Shown here: in pieces, positions 26,043-34,772 of the stretch
How the letters are laid out: the number at the start of each line of letters is the position of its first letter
Numbering within the stretch: the first letter of the stretch is position 1
Origin: Chloroflexota bacterium
Lineage (GTDB): Bacteria; Chloroflexota; Anaerolineae; Aggregatilineales; Phototrophicaceae
Direction: 5' to 3'
NCBI GenBank assembly: GCA_016223085.1
Contig: JACRPS010000032.1
Location: 1 to 64,000, forward strand
DNA length: 64,000 nucleotides
The notes under the pieces: generated by a model
What the model saw: the letters and a program-made list of their open reading frames with translations, nothing else
What the model was told of the DNA's origin: nothing
The model's database searches: none
Translations under genes and position numbers: made by a program

Positions 26043-26079
26043 GCGAATTATGACACATAATTGCGAATTACACACATAA
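26043..26079 (-). promoter_or_regulatory. Tandem direct repeats upstream of the nucleoside importer operon
   Basis: GCGAATTA-N2-ACACATAA at 26043-26060 is repeated as GCGAATTA-N-ACACATAA at 26063-26079. The spacing is 20 bp, about two helical turns. This is the expected zone for a regulator acting on the operon starting at 26005. Confidence 0.5.
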
Positions 26080-26159
26080 GCTATGGCAGGGTTCTTGGGT
26101 GAGCATTGACATATCCCCCTGTCGTCAGGTGTGCTGGCAGCGACTCAAACAGAGATTAC

Positions 26160-27257
26160 TTACACCCGGCGCCGGCGAATAATGACACTCTCCGCCAGTC
26201 CCACCCCGGCCAGAATTGATAGCAGCGATGTGCCGCCGGAACTGATAAACGGTAGTGTCAGGCCAGTGACAGGTAAGAGATTGAGGTTCATGCCGATAGA
26301 CACGGTTGTCTGGAAGAAGATAATCGCCGCTACGCCGTAACAGATCATGCTGCCCAGTGGGTCAACTGCCATGCGCGCACCGTAGAGGATGCGTAGGATG
26401 ACCACGCCGATCAGCGCCATAACCGCGATGCCACCGACGAAGCCAAATTCTTCACCGATGACGCTGAAAATAAAATCAGTATGGCGCACGCGCAAAAAGC
26501 GGAGCTGGCTCTGCGTGCCGTTGGCATAGCCCTTGCCAACCAGCCCGCCCGACCCAACCGCGATACGCGACTGCTGGATGTTGTAATAGGCGTCCGGGTC
26601 GCCTTCGGGATTGATAAAGGTGGTAATACGCGACTTCTGATAATCTTCCATCCGCGACCACATCAGCGGCGCGGCAATCAGCAGCACCACCAGAAACAGT
26701 CCGATGTGCTTGAGGCGCAGCCCTGCCGCCCACACCAGCGCGAACCAGATCACACCAAAGACAATCGTCGTGCCCAGGTTCGGCTGGATAAAGATCAGCC
26801 CTGCCGGCAGGGCGATGTGCAGCAGTGAGCCAAACACCGTTTTCAGGCGGTCCATCTCGTGATAGCGCGACGACAGATAGTGCCCCAGCGTGATAATGAT
26901 GATAATTTTGCCGATTTCCGACGGCTGGATGCGAATCCCCAGGTTAATCCACCGCTGCGAGCCGGCATCGCCAACCACACCGAGCAACTGCACCAGCACG
27001 AGCAGGCCGACCATCAGCAGGTACAGCCATAGGTGCAGCCCGCCCAGCAGCCGGTAATCCACCGCTGCCAGCACAAATACGACCACGATGCCGATGATTG
27101 CGTATTGTATCTGGTCCGGAACACGGCTTTGCAGCTCCGGATCAATCGCGCCGCGTGTAGCACTGGCAATCATCAAAATGCCGAAGATAATCAGCAGCAG
27201 CGTTGTACCAAACAAAATCCAATCAAACTGCCGCCAGAAATTCAGGCTTCGTCCCAT
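26160..27257 (-). CDS. rodA: Rod-shape determining peptidoglycan polymerase RodA (SEDS)
   Basis: A 365-aa SEDS glycosyltransferase with about ten membrane helices. It polymerises lipid II during elongation together with PBP2. Diagnostic stretches are QPNLGTTIVF near residue 195, the IQQSRIAVGSGGLVGKGYANGTQSQLRFL loop, VRHTDFIFSVIGEEFGF and the C-terminal LTLPFISSGGTSLL. It is separated from the mre-mrdA cluster only by the glyoxalase gene and the min genes. No SD is obvious before the ATG. Confidence 0.95.
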   Translation of the reverse strand: MGRSLNFWRQFDWILFGTTLLLIIFGILMIASATRGAIDPELQSRVPDQIQYAIIGIVVVFVLAAVDYRLLGGLHLWLYLLMVGLLVLVQLLGVVGDAGSQRWINLGIRIQPSEIGKIIIIITLGHYLSSRYHEMDRLKTVFGSLLHIALPAGLIFIQPNLGTTIVFGVIWFALVWAAGLRLKHIGLFLVVLLIAAPLMWSRMEDYQKSRITTFINPEGDPDAYYNIQQSRIAVGSGGLVGKGYANGTQSQLRFLRVRHTDFIFSVIGEEFGFVGGIAVMALIGVVILRILYGARMAVDPLGSMICYGVAAIIFFQTTVSIGMNLNLLPVTGLTLPFISSGGTSLLSILAGVGLAESVIIRRRRV

Positions 27258-27369
27258 AAAGGTTTAACAGCACTCCTTCGATCACTGGCGGCATTATAGC
27301 CCCCACTTTTGATGATGGAAAGGCGTTTCTTTCTCATCTTTCACTCATCTAAATAGAACACATATTCTA

Positions 27370-27375
27370 TATAAT
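27370..27375 (+). promoter_or_regulatory. -10 element of the glyoxalase-family gene
   Basis: A consensus TATAAT lies 35 bp before the ATG at 27410, in an AT-rich intergenic stretch. The -35 is weak. Its presence makes an upstream in-frame start at 27374 impossible for the transcript, supporting the later ATG. Confidence 0.6.
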
Positions 27376-27409
27376 GAGTAATGTCGGTTTTGGGAAAAGA
27401 GGGATTTGC

Positions 27410-27811
27410 ATGATTAAGCGTATAACACATGGTGGGATTTACGTGCGGGACGTAGACGAGGCGATGCGCTGGTATACGGATAAATTGGGGTTCGTCGTTC
27501 GGCAGGACGCGCCGATGGGCGACAATGCGCGGTGGGTAACAGTCGGCCCGAAAGAGCAGCCCGATTTTGAGTTAATTCTGCAGCAAACACATTGGGGGCC
27601 AGATAATACGACGCCGGAAGAACGCGCGGCGCTGGTAGGCAAAACCAGCGGCTTCGTGATGGAGACGGACAATATCCGCGCCCTGGTAGACGATCTCAAG
27701 CGGAAAGGTGTCGAGTTCACGCTGGAGATTACCGACTATCCCTGGGGCACGCAGGCCGCGTTTAAAGACCTGTACGGCCACATTCACGTACTGTCCCAAC
27801 CGCCGGGTTAA
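27410..27811 (+). CDS. Glyoxalase/VOC-family protein
   Basis: A 133-aa single-subunit vicinal oxygen chelate protein: two beta-alpha-beta-beta-beta modules that bind a metal and a small substrate. Module 1 begins ITHGGIYVRDVDEAMRWYTDKLGF and module 2 SGFVMETDNIRALVDDLKRKGVEF. Metal-type residues are the His in THGG, Glu of FELIL and a late His-rich DLYGHIHVL. AGAGGG precedes the ATG. It is the only rightward gene in a leftward cell-shape region, and its stop overlaps the minE stop by 4 bases. Substrate unknown. Confidence 0.85.
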   Translation: MIKRITHGGIYVRDVDEAMRWYTDKLGFVVRQDAPMGDNARWVTVGPKEQPDFELILQQTHWGPDNTTPEERAALVGKTSGFVMETDNIRALVDDLKRKGVEFTLEITDYPWGTQAAFKDLYGHIHVLSQPPG

Positions 27812-28161
27812 AAATCATCGGCCTCGTCCACTGTGCCGGACTGGTCACTCCGAGGCGTGTCCATATCCTGGCCGAGGCGGCGCTTGGCTTCGTCGGTGCT
27901 GTCCTTGCTCTGCGAGAACGGGATTTCCGCCACAATCAGGCTGTCCCGGTTCCGCTGCTGGAGCGCGATGTCCACGTTGTCCTGGTCAACTGCAACGTAT
28001 TTGGAAATCACCGCCAGGATTTCGGCCTTCATCGCTTCCATACGTTCAGGTGGCAGGTTAATCCGGTCATGGACGAGAATAAATTGCAGGCGCTCCTTCG
28101 CAAGCGAACTGCTGCTCTTGGAGGAGGAGCGCCCAAACATCCGGTCGAAAAACCCTGACAT
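27808..28161 (-). CDS. minE: Cell division topological specificity factor MinE
   Basis: A 117-aa protein. Residues 1-14 (MSGFFDRMFGRSSS) match the membrane-binding start of MinE. Then LAKERLQFILVHDR is the MinD-contact helix, and a topological-specificity domain follows (MKAEILAVISKYVAVDQDNVDI). The tail after residue 85 is charged and longer than in E. coli MinE (88 aa). ATG at 28161 is preferred because GGGGAGG precedes it; an earlier in-frame GTG lies within that SD. It is the third gene of minCDE. Confidence 0.92.
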   Translation of the reverse strand: MSGFFDRMFGRSSSKSSSSLAKERLQFILVHDRINLPPERMEAMKAEILAVISKYVAVDQDNVDIALQQRNRDSLIVAEIPFSQSKDSTDEAKRRLGQDMDTPRSDQSGTVDEADDF

Positions 28162-28177
28162 GGTCACCTCCCCTGTC

Positions 28178-28981
28178 TCACTCGCCCTGGCCGCTGAACA
28201 GCCGGGCGAGGCGCTGGAAGAATCCGCCGGATTCCTGCAGCGTCATAAACGGGACGTTTTCGCCGGTCAGCCGGCGGGCAATATTACGAAAGGCCTGGCC
28301 GGCTTTTGAGTTTTCGTTCAGCGTGACCGGCACGCCACTGTTTGACGCCGGGATGACATGCTCATCTTCCGGCACGATGCCAATCAGTTTAATCGCGAGG
28401 ATGTCGGTCACATCGTCTGCCGACATCATTTCGCCGCGCTTGACCATATCCGGGTTCACCCGGTTCAAAATCAGCTTGGCCGGACCTTTGTTATTGGCTT
28501 CCAGCAGGCCGATAATGCGATCGGCGTCCCGTACGGCGGAAACTTCAGGATTGGTGACAATCAGCACTTCGTCAGCCGAGGCAACCGCGTTGCGGAAGCC
28601 GCGCTCGATGCCGGCGGGTGAATCGATCAAAATAAAATCAAATTCAGGCCGCAGTTTATCGGTAATCTGGATCATGTCCGCCGGGCTGACAGCGGTTTTA
28701 TCGCGGGTTTGGGCAGCGGGGATGAGGAACAAATCCGGGAACTGTTTGTGTTTAATCATCGCCTGGCGAAGCTGGCAGCGCCCTTCGATCACATCCACCA
28801 GATCGTAGACAATCCGGTTTTCCAGCCCCATCACGATATCGAGGTTGCGCAGCCCCACGTCGGCATCAATCAAAACCACCTTCTTGCCCAGGCGCGCCAG
28901 GGCAACGCCCAGGTTGGCGGTAGCGGTTGTTTTGCCAACTCCACCCTTTCCACTCGTGACGGTGACGACCTTTGCGGCCAT
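28178..28981 (-). CDS. minD: Septum site-determining ATPase MinD
   Basis: A 267-aa deviant Walker ATPase with SGKGGVGKTT at residues 7-16 and the DADVGLRNLD switch near 38. The C-terminus ends in an amphipathic helix (GGFFQRLARLFSGQGE) for reversible membrane binding. With MinC and MinE it positions the septum by inhibiting FtsZ at the poles. AAAGGGGA lies before the ATG at 28981; the longer in-frame reading lacks support. Confidence 0.96.
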   Translation of the reverse strand: MAAKVVTVTSGKGGVGKTTATANLGVALARLGKKVVLIDADVGLRNLDIVMGLENRIVYDLVDVIEGRCQLRQAMIKHKQFPDLFLIPAAQTRDKTAVSPADMIQITDKLRPEFDFILIDSPAGIERGFRNAVASADEVLIVTNPEVSAVRDADRIIGLLEANNKGPAKLILNRVNPDMVKRGEMMSADDVTDILAIKLIGIVPEDEHVIPASNSGVPVTLNENSKAGQAFRNIARRLTGENVPFMTLQESGGFFQRLARLFSGQGE

Positions 28982-28991
28982 ATTTCCCCTT

Positions 28992-29681
28992 TCAGTACTG
29001 CCAGGCTTCCACGACAATCTGGTTTTCCCGAACCAGCGCCACTTCGGGCTTGGGTTTACGATGTTTGTCGGGCGGTGATGTCACAATATAACCGGCGATC
29101 CGAAGCTGCGTTGGTGTCATGTCCAGCGCGCACACGACGGCACTCTCATCACCGTGAGCGCCGGCGTGGACGAGGCCGCGCAGCCGCCCCCAGACAATGA
29201 TGTCCCCTGCCGCCACAATCGTCGCGCCAGGATTCACATCGCCAAACACCACCACGTGCCCGTCACTGTGCACGATACGCCCGGAGCGGAGCGTGCGTTT
29301 AATCATCACGCCCGCTGTGCCGTCCTCCTCCGGGCTGACCTCCGACCCCTCGCTGGTATCGCGGCCCGGAATAACGTTCCGGGTGCTGGTTTTCAGATCA
29401 AGCGCCTGCGCTGCCTCAATCGTGGTATCGCTGTCGCTTAAGACCGACCACAGCGACAGGCCGCGCCGTTCCAGCAGCGCCTTCAGCGACATCAACTCAT
29501 GTTTGGATACGGGACGCGACCCCACATCAACCGTAATACGGGCGCCGTTAAAAAACGCGCTCTGCTGGTCAATACGGGCAGCCAGGTCAGCCGTGACGGC
29601 CTGCCACTCCTCAGTCTGGCTGAGGGCGATCAGCAAACCTTCCTTAATCCCCTTGATGGCAACCGTCTGGTGATCCTGCAT
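28992..29681 (-). CDS. minC: Septum inhibitor MinC
   Basis: A 229-aa protein. An N-terminal domain resembles MinC_N (VAIKGIKEGLLIALSQ). The C-terminal beta-helix (about residues 120-229) is recognised by RTLRSGRIVHSDGHVVVFGDVNPGATIVAAGDIIVWGRLRG with AHGD; this part binds MinD. The ATG at 29681 is chosen; a TTG 21 bases earlier is less likely. MinD follows after 10 bases. Confidence 0.93.
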   Translation of the reverse strand: MQDHQTVAIKGIKEGLLIALSQTEEWQAVTADLAARIDQQSAFFNGARITVDVGSRPVSKHELMSLKALLERRGLSLWSVLSDSDTTIEAAQALDLKTSTRNVIPGRDTSEGSEVSPEEDGTAGVMIKRTLRSGRIVHSDGHVVVFGDVNPGATIVAAGDIIVWGRLRGLVHAGAHGDESAVVCALDMTPTQLRIAGYIVTSPPDKHRKPKPEVALVRENQIVVEAWQY

Positions 29682-29815
29682 GTTGTGCCTGCCGGAATGC
29701 AATGATACTCAAATAACTATACACGTTCTTGTTTTTGCGCGCTAACCGCACTGGTTGAGCAGCCAGTTCAGTGTTCTCTGACGCCGGGACATGGTGGCGC
29801 CACGTCGCGACAGCG

Positions 29816-30961
29816 TTACTCACCGATAATGCGCGCCAGCATCAGCAGCGGCAGCAGCGTAAACGCCGCCGGCGCCAGCCAGCGTACCGCGCCCCAGGCC
29901 GGGCGCGCGCTCTTTTGCAGCCACTGGCTGAAGGCATACACGGCGTAGGTCATCCAGATGATCTGAATCATGAGCAGCGGCAGCAGCAGCACGGAGCTGT
30001 CCGCGCCAAAATACACCAGACCGAACAGCGCATAGGCGGCATAAGCCAGCATTGTCACTTCGCCTACCGCCGGATACCAGCGCGCCAGCCGCGCCAGCCC
30101 GATGCCCCCCAGCAGCACGCCGACGGGGCCAAACTGACCGACAATGATGTTCATCACGTACAGCCAGCGCGACGCTTCGCGCCAGCCATCCGCCAGCAGA
30201 AACGGCACACGAAGTCCCCGCTCCACCGCCTGCCGGGCCGGATAGTTCCACCAGTACACATCCACATACTGGACGATCACGCCTCGAATACCGATCACCA
30301 CCACAACGGCAAGCAGCGCCCAGAACCAGCGCGGCAGTCTGACCTTCAGCAGCAGCAGACCCAGCGCGATTGCGGGGGACATCAGCATAAACAGCGGTTC
30401 GTTCAAAACACCCAGTGTGAACAGCAGCAGCAGGCCATACGGATGGTGCGCGCCGAGCCGGCGTATTTCCGGCACGTCTGGGCGGGCGTGGACGATCAGC
30501 AGCCCGTCCAGCAGCAGCACCAGTGACCAGGCTGCCAGCAGGGTCGTCAGCCGTAGACTGCGCGGCGTGCCGGTCAACGACCAGAACAGCACCACAAACA
30601 CCACCACGCCAATGGCCAGCCCGATAATCGGACGTTTGCTGACCACCAGCAGCAGACCGGTGAGAACCACTGCCAGCACCAGCAGCGCCAGAATCAACGT
30701 CAGCAGCGGCTGTTCACCGCCGCCGGTTTGCGCCCAGAAGACCGGGCTGAACGCCAGCGCTAACCCACCGATCACCGCCAGCGCGCCGCCAAAACGCTGC
30801 AACGCCACCGTCACACCCGCGACAGCCAGCGCCAGCCCCAGGGCGCGCGCCAGCGGCGTGCTGCCCAGCAGCACAAACGCGGCGGTCGCCAGCAGGCCGG
30901 CAACCAACGCCGGCAGGTAGTCCGGCAGCAACTGATGCAGCCGGGATTGCAGATCACGCAA
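29816..30961 (-). CDS. Polytopic membrane protein in the mre-min cluster, unknown function
   Basis: A 381-aa, very hydrophobic protein with about ten predicted helices, a Gly/Ala/Leu-rich composition and few charged loops. The best hydrophilic stretch is DVYWWNYPARQAVERGLRVP near residue 235. The TTG start is well supported: GGAGG lies 6-7 bases upstream, inside the end of mrdA, and the gap to the mrdA stop is 2 bases, implying coupling. It is not recognised as MreD, RodA or FtsW, nor confidently as a glycosyltransferase of the PMT/DUF2723 type, although the helix pattern would allow that. Its place between mrdA and minC suggests an envelope role. Confidence 0.75.
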   Translation of the reverse strand: MRDLQSRLHQLLPDYLPALVAGLLATAAFVLLGSTPLARALGLALAVAGVTVALQRFGGALAVIGGLALAFSPVFWAQTGGGEQPLLTLILALLVLAVVLTGLLLVVSKRPIIGLAIGVVVFVVLFWSLTGTPRSLRLTTLLAAWSLVLLLDGLLIVHARPDVPEIRRLGAHHPYGLLLLFTLGVLNEPLFMLMSPAIALGLLLLKVRLPRWFWALLAVVVVIGIRGVIVQYVDVYWWNYPARQAVERGLRVPFLLADGWREASRWLYVMNIIVGQFGPVGVLLGGIGLARLARWYPAVGEVTMLAYAAYALFGLVYFGADSSVLLLPLLMIQIIWMTYAVYAFSQWLQKSARPAWGAVRWLAPAAFTLLPLLMLARIIGE

Positions 30962-30963
30962 GT

Positions 30964-33294
30964 TTAGCCTCCGCTGGCGGGCGCTTCGGCGGTGGCTTCG
31001 CTGGGCAGCGGAATGGACGACTGTCCATCGGCGCCGGGCAGCGGCCCGCGTCCTTCGCGCTCATTCTTCAGGCGATAGTAGGCTTCCAGCGTTTCCACTA
31101 CCATCGGCACGGCCCACCTGGAGCCTTCCTGCCCGTTGTAGATGAAACCGATGACGATGATCTCCGGGTTTTCATACGGCGCGTAGGCGGTGAACCAGGC
31201 GTGAGCCGGCCAGTTGCCGGGACGGCACAAACCCAAGCGCTGGGCAATGTTGTCACAGTACTCCGCCGTGCCGGTTTTGCCGGCTACTGTGACGTAAGGC
31301 AGATTGGCGGACTGCGCCGTACCCACCGTGACCGTACCGCGCATCCCTTCCCGGATGAGCTGAATATTGCTGGCGTCCACAAACGGCGGCTGGTATTCCG
31401 GGTCGAAGCGGTTGGGGTCACACACGCTGCCGTTAAAGACGTAGTTCATCGGGATGTGCACGGTGTAGTCGCGTTCGTCGGTGACAAACGGGTCAGGGTT
31501 GATGTCCACCTTATTTCGATAAGTCTCCGGGCTGCACAGGTTGGCATTATAAAACGGGCTGTCCGGTTCGCAGGTACAGGCCAGACTGCTTTCGCCCTTC
31601 AAAATCATGTCTTCGATTAGCAGCAGCCGGAGGGGATCGTTCGCATTATCTAGCGTGACGTTCCGCAGCACATGGGGCGTGAACGGCTCCACCACCCGGC
31701 CTTCGGCGTCCAGAAAGCTCTCGATGATGGTCGGCTGGTACAACGTGCCGCCGCTGGCAACTGCCGAAACCGCGCTGATAAGCTGTAACGGTGTCACCTG
31801 TACGTAACCCTGCCCCAGCGCCGCGTTGTAGGTGTCACCGGTAGACCAGTTCTGGCCGTAGTTGATACGCTTCCAGTCCCGGTCCGGCATCCGCCCCTGA
31901 TTTTCACCGGGCAGTTCAATCCCCAGTTCCGAGCCAATGCCTAGCATGGTGGCATAACGGAACAGGTCTTCGATACCCAGCCCGCCGGGTCGCAGCACCC
32001 CCGGCGACAATTCCGTGTTGCCACCGCCAACCTGGTAGAAATAGACATTGCAGCTTTGCGCAATCGCCCGCGTCAGCCAGACCGCGCCGTGTCCCTCACG
32101 ATTCCAGCAATAGAAAGTCTGCGCGGCTGCCGGGTCGTTGGGCGCATAGCGATTTTCAACCTGGAGCGTGCCTTTATCAAACAGCCGGGTTTCCGGGCGA
32201 ATCACGTCCTCCTGCAGCACGCCGGTTGACGTAATAATCTTAAAAACCGAGCCTGGCTGGTACAGTGACCGGATGGCGTTATTAAACAGGGGCTTTAGCG
32301 GGTCGGCCAGCACATCCTCGTAATATTCCACGTCAATGGCGCGCGCAAAGCGGCTGTTGTCATAGCTGGGGTAGCTGACCAGCGCCAGGATTTGCCCGTT
32401 CTGCGGGTTCATGGCGATGATAACCCCCTGCTGGCTGACAATCCGGTTGGACTCGGTATTGAGGATGGACAGGCGGTTTTTCAGCGCCTGTTCCGCGAAT
32501 TTTTGCAGTTCGACATCAATCGTCAGGCGGATATTCTGCCCCGGCTCCGGCGGCGTATAGCGAATCTGGCGGAGTTCCTCGCCGGCCACGTCCACTTCAC
32601 GCAGGATGCTGCCCCGCTTGCCCGCCAGGATCGATTCCAGAAACATTTCGATGCCGTCGTAGCCCACGCGGTCGAAGGCCGGGTTGTAACCCTGCTCGAT
32701 CAACGCTTCGGCCTCGTCTGCCGAAATCGGTCCCATGTAGCCGATGATGTGCGACGTTAATGCGCCGGTCGGGTATTCACGCACCGAGGCCGGCTCAACG
32801 GCCACGCCGGGCAGGCTTTGCGCCTCCTCCTTGATTTGCAGCGCCACATGGAACTCCACATCCTGCGCCACAACTACCGGGCGGAACGGCGCGATACCGC
32901 GTCCCTCGGCCACCAGTTCTTCGATGCTGCGCACCTGCCGCCCGGAAGCGCGGGCAATCGCCGCTGTTGGCGGCACATCCACCAGCGCCGAAAGGCGGTT
33001 GTAGATTTCCAGCGTTTCGGCTTCGCCATCCGGCAGCGCCGCGGGAATCACGGTGACGTTAAAGGCGGGCGCGTTGATCGCCAGCGGCTGGCCATAGCGG
33101 TCGAAAATCACCCCGCGCTTGGAAGCAATGGGCAGTTCGCTCAGGCGGTTCTCGTCAGCGGCGGCCTGGAATTCCGAATAGCGAGCGACCTGGAAGTCAT
33201 ACATGCGGACGGCAAAAAACAGGAATACGCCAAACATAATGCCCTGGAACAGAGTCAGCCGCCAGCCCTGGAAGGGGAACAGACGATTTTGCAT
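30964..33294 (-). CDS. mrdA: Penicillin-binding protein 2 (elongation transpeptidase)
   Basis: A 776-aa class B PBP that crosslinks peptidoglycan in the elongasome with RodA and MreBCD. One N-terminal helix (residues 11-29) anchors it. The dimerisation domain follows with KRGVIFDRYGQPLA. The transpeptidase has SVFK (catalytic Ser), SCN and KTGT. It is longer than E. coli PBP2 (633 aa), partly because of a cysteine-containing insertion between SCN and KTGT (SLACTCEPDSPF...NLCSPET) and another after KTGTAEYCDN. ATG at 33294 has AAGGGG upstream. mreD precedes it across a palindromic repeat. Confidence 0.95.
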   Translation of the reverse strand: MQNRLFPFQGWRLTLFQGIMFGVFLFFAVRMYDFQVARYSEFQAAADENRLSELPIASKRGVIFDRYGQPLAINAPAFNVTVIPAALPDGEAETLEIYNRLSALVDVPPTAAIARASGRQVRSIEELVAEGRGIAPFRPVVVAQDVEFHVALQIKEEAQSLPGVAVEPASVREYPTGALTSHIIGYMGPISADEAEALIEQGYNPAFDRVGYDGIEMFLESILAGKRGSILREVDVAGEELRQIRYTPPEPGQNIRLTIDVELQKFAEQALKNRLSILNTESNRIVSQQGVIIAMNPQNGQILALVSYPSYDNSRFARAIDVEYYEDVLADPLKPLFNNAIRSLYQPGSVFKIITSTGVLQEDVIRPETRLFDKGTLQVENRYAPNDPAAAQTFYCWNREGHGAVWLTRAIAQSCNVYFYQVGGGNTELSPGVLRPGGLGIEDLFRYATMLGIGSELGIELPGENQGRMPDRDWKRINYGQNWSTGDTYNAALGQGYVQVTPLQLISAVSAVASGGTLYQPTIIESFLDAEGRVVEPFTPHVLRNVTLDNANDPLRLLLIEDMILKGESSLACTCEPDSPFYNANLCSPETYRNKVDINPDPFVTDERDYTVHIPMNYVFNGSVCDPNRFDPEYQPPFVDASNIQLIREGMRGTVTVGTAQSANLPYVTVAGKTGTAEYCDNIAQRLGLCRPGNWPAHAWFTAYAPYENPEIIVIGFIYNGQEGSRWAVPMVVETLEAYYRLKNEREGRGPLPGADGQSSIPLPSEATAEAPASGG

Positions 33295-33310
33295 GAGTGA
33301 TAAACCCCTT

Positions 33311-33338
33311 GTACGGACACACAATTGCGTGTCCGTAC
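33311..33338. repeat. GTAGGG-family palindrome, copy 8 (GTACGG variant)
   Basis: GTACGGACACACAA facing TTGCGTGTCCGTAC with one mispair. The outer GTAGGG/CCCTAC of the family is GTACGG/CCGTAC here, with both arms altered together. It lies between mreD and mrdA. Confidence 0.9.
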
Positions 33339-33350
33339 GCACCTCCTTGA

Positions 33351-33854
33351 CTACGTGAAAAACCGTTCGCGCCCCGCCACGCGCTTCTGAAGCCGGCGGG
33401 TGACAAAATAAACCGGAAATACCAGCAGGAAATTATAAAACACGGTGGGAAGAACGACATAGCCGATGTTGCTGATAATCGGCACGTCGAAGCCGGAAAC
33501 CAGTAGAACGATGGTCACGATGGCCTGCTGGAGCAGCGTACCGGCCAGCACGACCCACATGATCGTGACGAAGCCGACACGGTACACCTGCTGGCGGAAA
33601 GCGTCCAGCGCGAACACGATCACAACCAACCCGATAACCGATGTGCCCGTTGGGGCGGCGGACAGTAAATCCTGCATGATGCCGCCGACAAATGCCCAGA
33701 CCACACCCTGCGCCAGCGGCGCGTTGAGTGCCCAGGAAATCACCAGCAGAAACACCAGATCGGGGCGACCGCCCAGGATGCTGAACTGCGGCACGATGCT
33801 GGCCTGCAATGCTGCCGCCAGCGCCAGAATTGGCAGGCTGATATAACTGCCCAT
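33351..33854 (-). CDS. mreD: Rod-shape determining protein MreD
   Basis: A 167-aa membrane protein with five or six helices and the usual short loops, matching MreD in length. It is identified mainly from the position between mreC and mrdA plus the hydrophobic profile and the GGRPDLVFLLVISWAL and GGIMQDLLSAAPTG stretches, which are typical. Its ATG directly abuts the mreC stop codon. Confidence 0.9.
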   Translation of the reverse strand: MGSYISLPILALAAALQASIVPQFSILGGRPDLVFLLVISWALNAPLAQGVVWAFVGGIMQDLLSAAPTGTSVIGLVVIVFALDAFRQQVYRVGFVTIMWVVLAGTLLQQAIVTIVLLVSGFDVPIISNIGYVVLPTVFYNFLLVFPVYFVTRRLQKRVAGRERFFT

Positions 33855-34709
33855 CTAGCCACCGCTTCCGGCCTCGTCTTCAAACACGGACAGGTCAATC
33901 GGCTGGAAGCTGGTCACCACCAGCACGATTTCCAGCGTGTTAAAGTCAATCAGGCTGCGGACTTCCGCGCTCTGGAACAGCTCAAACTCCTGCCGGAGGC
34001 TGCTGACGACCTGTCCGATGACGATATTGGGTGGGAAGTTGCCCCCCAGACCGGACGTAATCACCAGATCGCCCACCTGCACCTGGGCATCCAGCGGGAT
34101 AAACGTCATCCGCAGGTTGCCGGTAAGCTGGCCGACGACGCTGCCTTCCGCACGGGTAGTTTGCAACCGGGCGCTGATGGCACTGGTCGGGTCGGTGATG
34201 AGCAGCACGCGGGCAGCATCGGCGCTGACCTGCAGGACGCGCCCAACCAGCCCTTGCCGCGTCACAACCGGCATCCCGACGGCGATACCGTCGCGCGTGC
34301 CTTTGTTAATGACAATCGAATCAATCTGCGGATTCCCATCGAGGCTGATAACGTCTGCCGCGACGACCTGCTGGTTTTGCGCGGTAGTGGTGTATTCCAG
34401 CAGATCGGCCAGCCGTTGATAATCGCTGGCGATTTCACGCAGGTCTACCAACTCGCTCTGGAACCGGGCCAGTGCTTCTTCCAAATCGGCGTTGCGCTGG
34501 CGCAGCGTTTCCATCTCTGCCCAGTCGGTTACGCCCCGGTTAACGCCCAGGCCGATGCGATTCAGGATGCCGGAAACAAAATTCAGCGGCACAGCGGCGA
34601 CCCCCTCGACCGGCGCCAGCAGACCGGCGCGGCTGGACACAATTAACGCCACGCCAATGAGCAGGCACACAACCAGAAACACAACCCGGTTTGAACGCCA
34701 CGTTCGCAA
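33855..34709 (-). CDS. mreC: Rod-shape determining protein MreC
   Basis: A 284-aa bitopic protein with one N-terminal helix (residues 7-28), a coiled coil (about 60-95, ETLRQRNADLEEALARFQSELVDL) and the beta-barrel MreC domain (IVINKGTRDGIAVGMPVVTRQGLVGRV, then ITSGLGGNFPPNIVIGQV). It links MreB to the periplasmic-side synthases. It starts at TTG with GAGGTAAGG upstream. mreD follows without a gap. Confidence 0.94.
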   Translation of the reverse strand: MRTWRSNRVVFLVVCLLIGVALIVSSRAGLLAPVEGVAAVPLNFVSGILNRIGLGVNRGVTDWAEMETLRQRNADLEEALARFQSELVDLREIASDYQRLADLLEYTTTAQNQQVVAADVISLDGNPQIDSIVINKGTRDGIAVGMPVVTRQGLVGRVLQVSADAARVLLITDPTSAISARLQTTRAEGSVVGQLTGNLRMTFIPLDAQVQVGDLVITSGLGGNFPPNIVIGQVVSSLRQEFELFQSAEVRSLIDFNTLEIVLVVTSFQPIDLSVFEDEAGSGG

Positions 34710-34737
34710 ATCGCCTTACCTCATAACCATCCGTCGA

Positions 34738-34761
34738 ACGGACACGATATATCGTGTCCGT
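34738..34761. repeat. GTAGGG-family palindrome, copy 9 (ACGG variant)
   Basis: A perfect 24-bp palindrome, ACGGACACGATA plus its reverse complement, between mreB and mreC. Compared with copy 5, the G to C change in the outer arm is matched on the other side. Confidence 0.92.
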
Positions 34762-34772
34762 ACAGCATCAAA

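Noticed and set aside
28161-28167. GTG start for minE two codons upstream
   Set aside because: The GTG is part of the GGGGAGGTG Shine-Dalgarno; the ATG at 28161 is correctly spaced.
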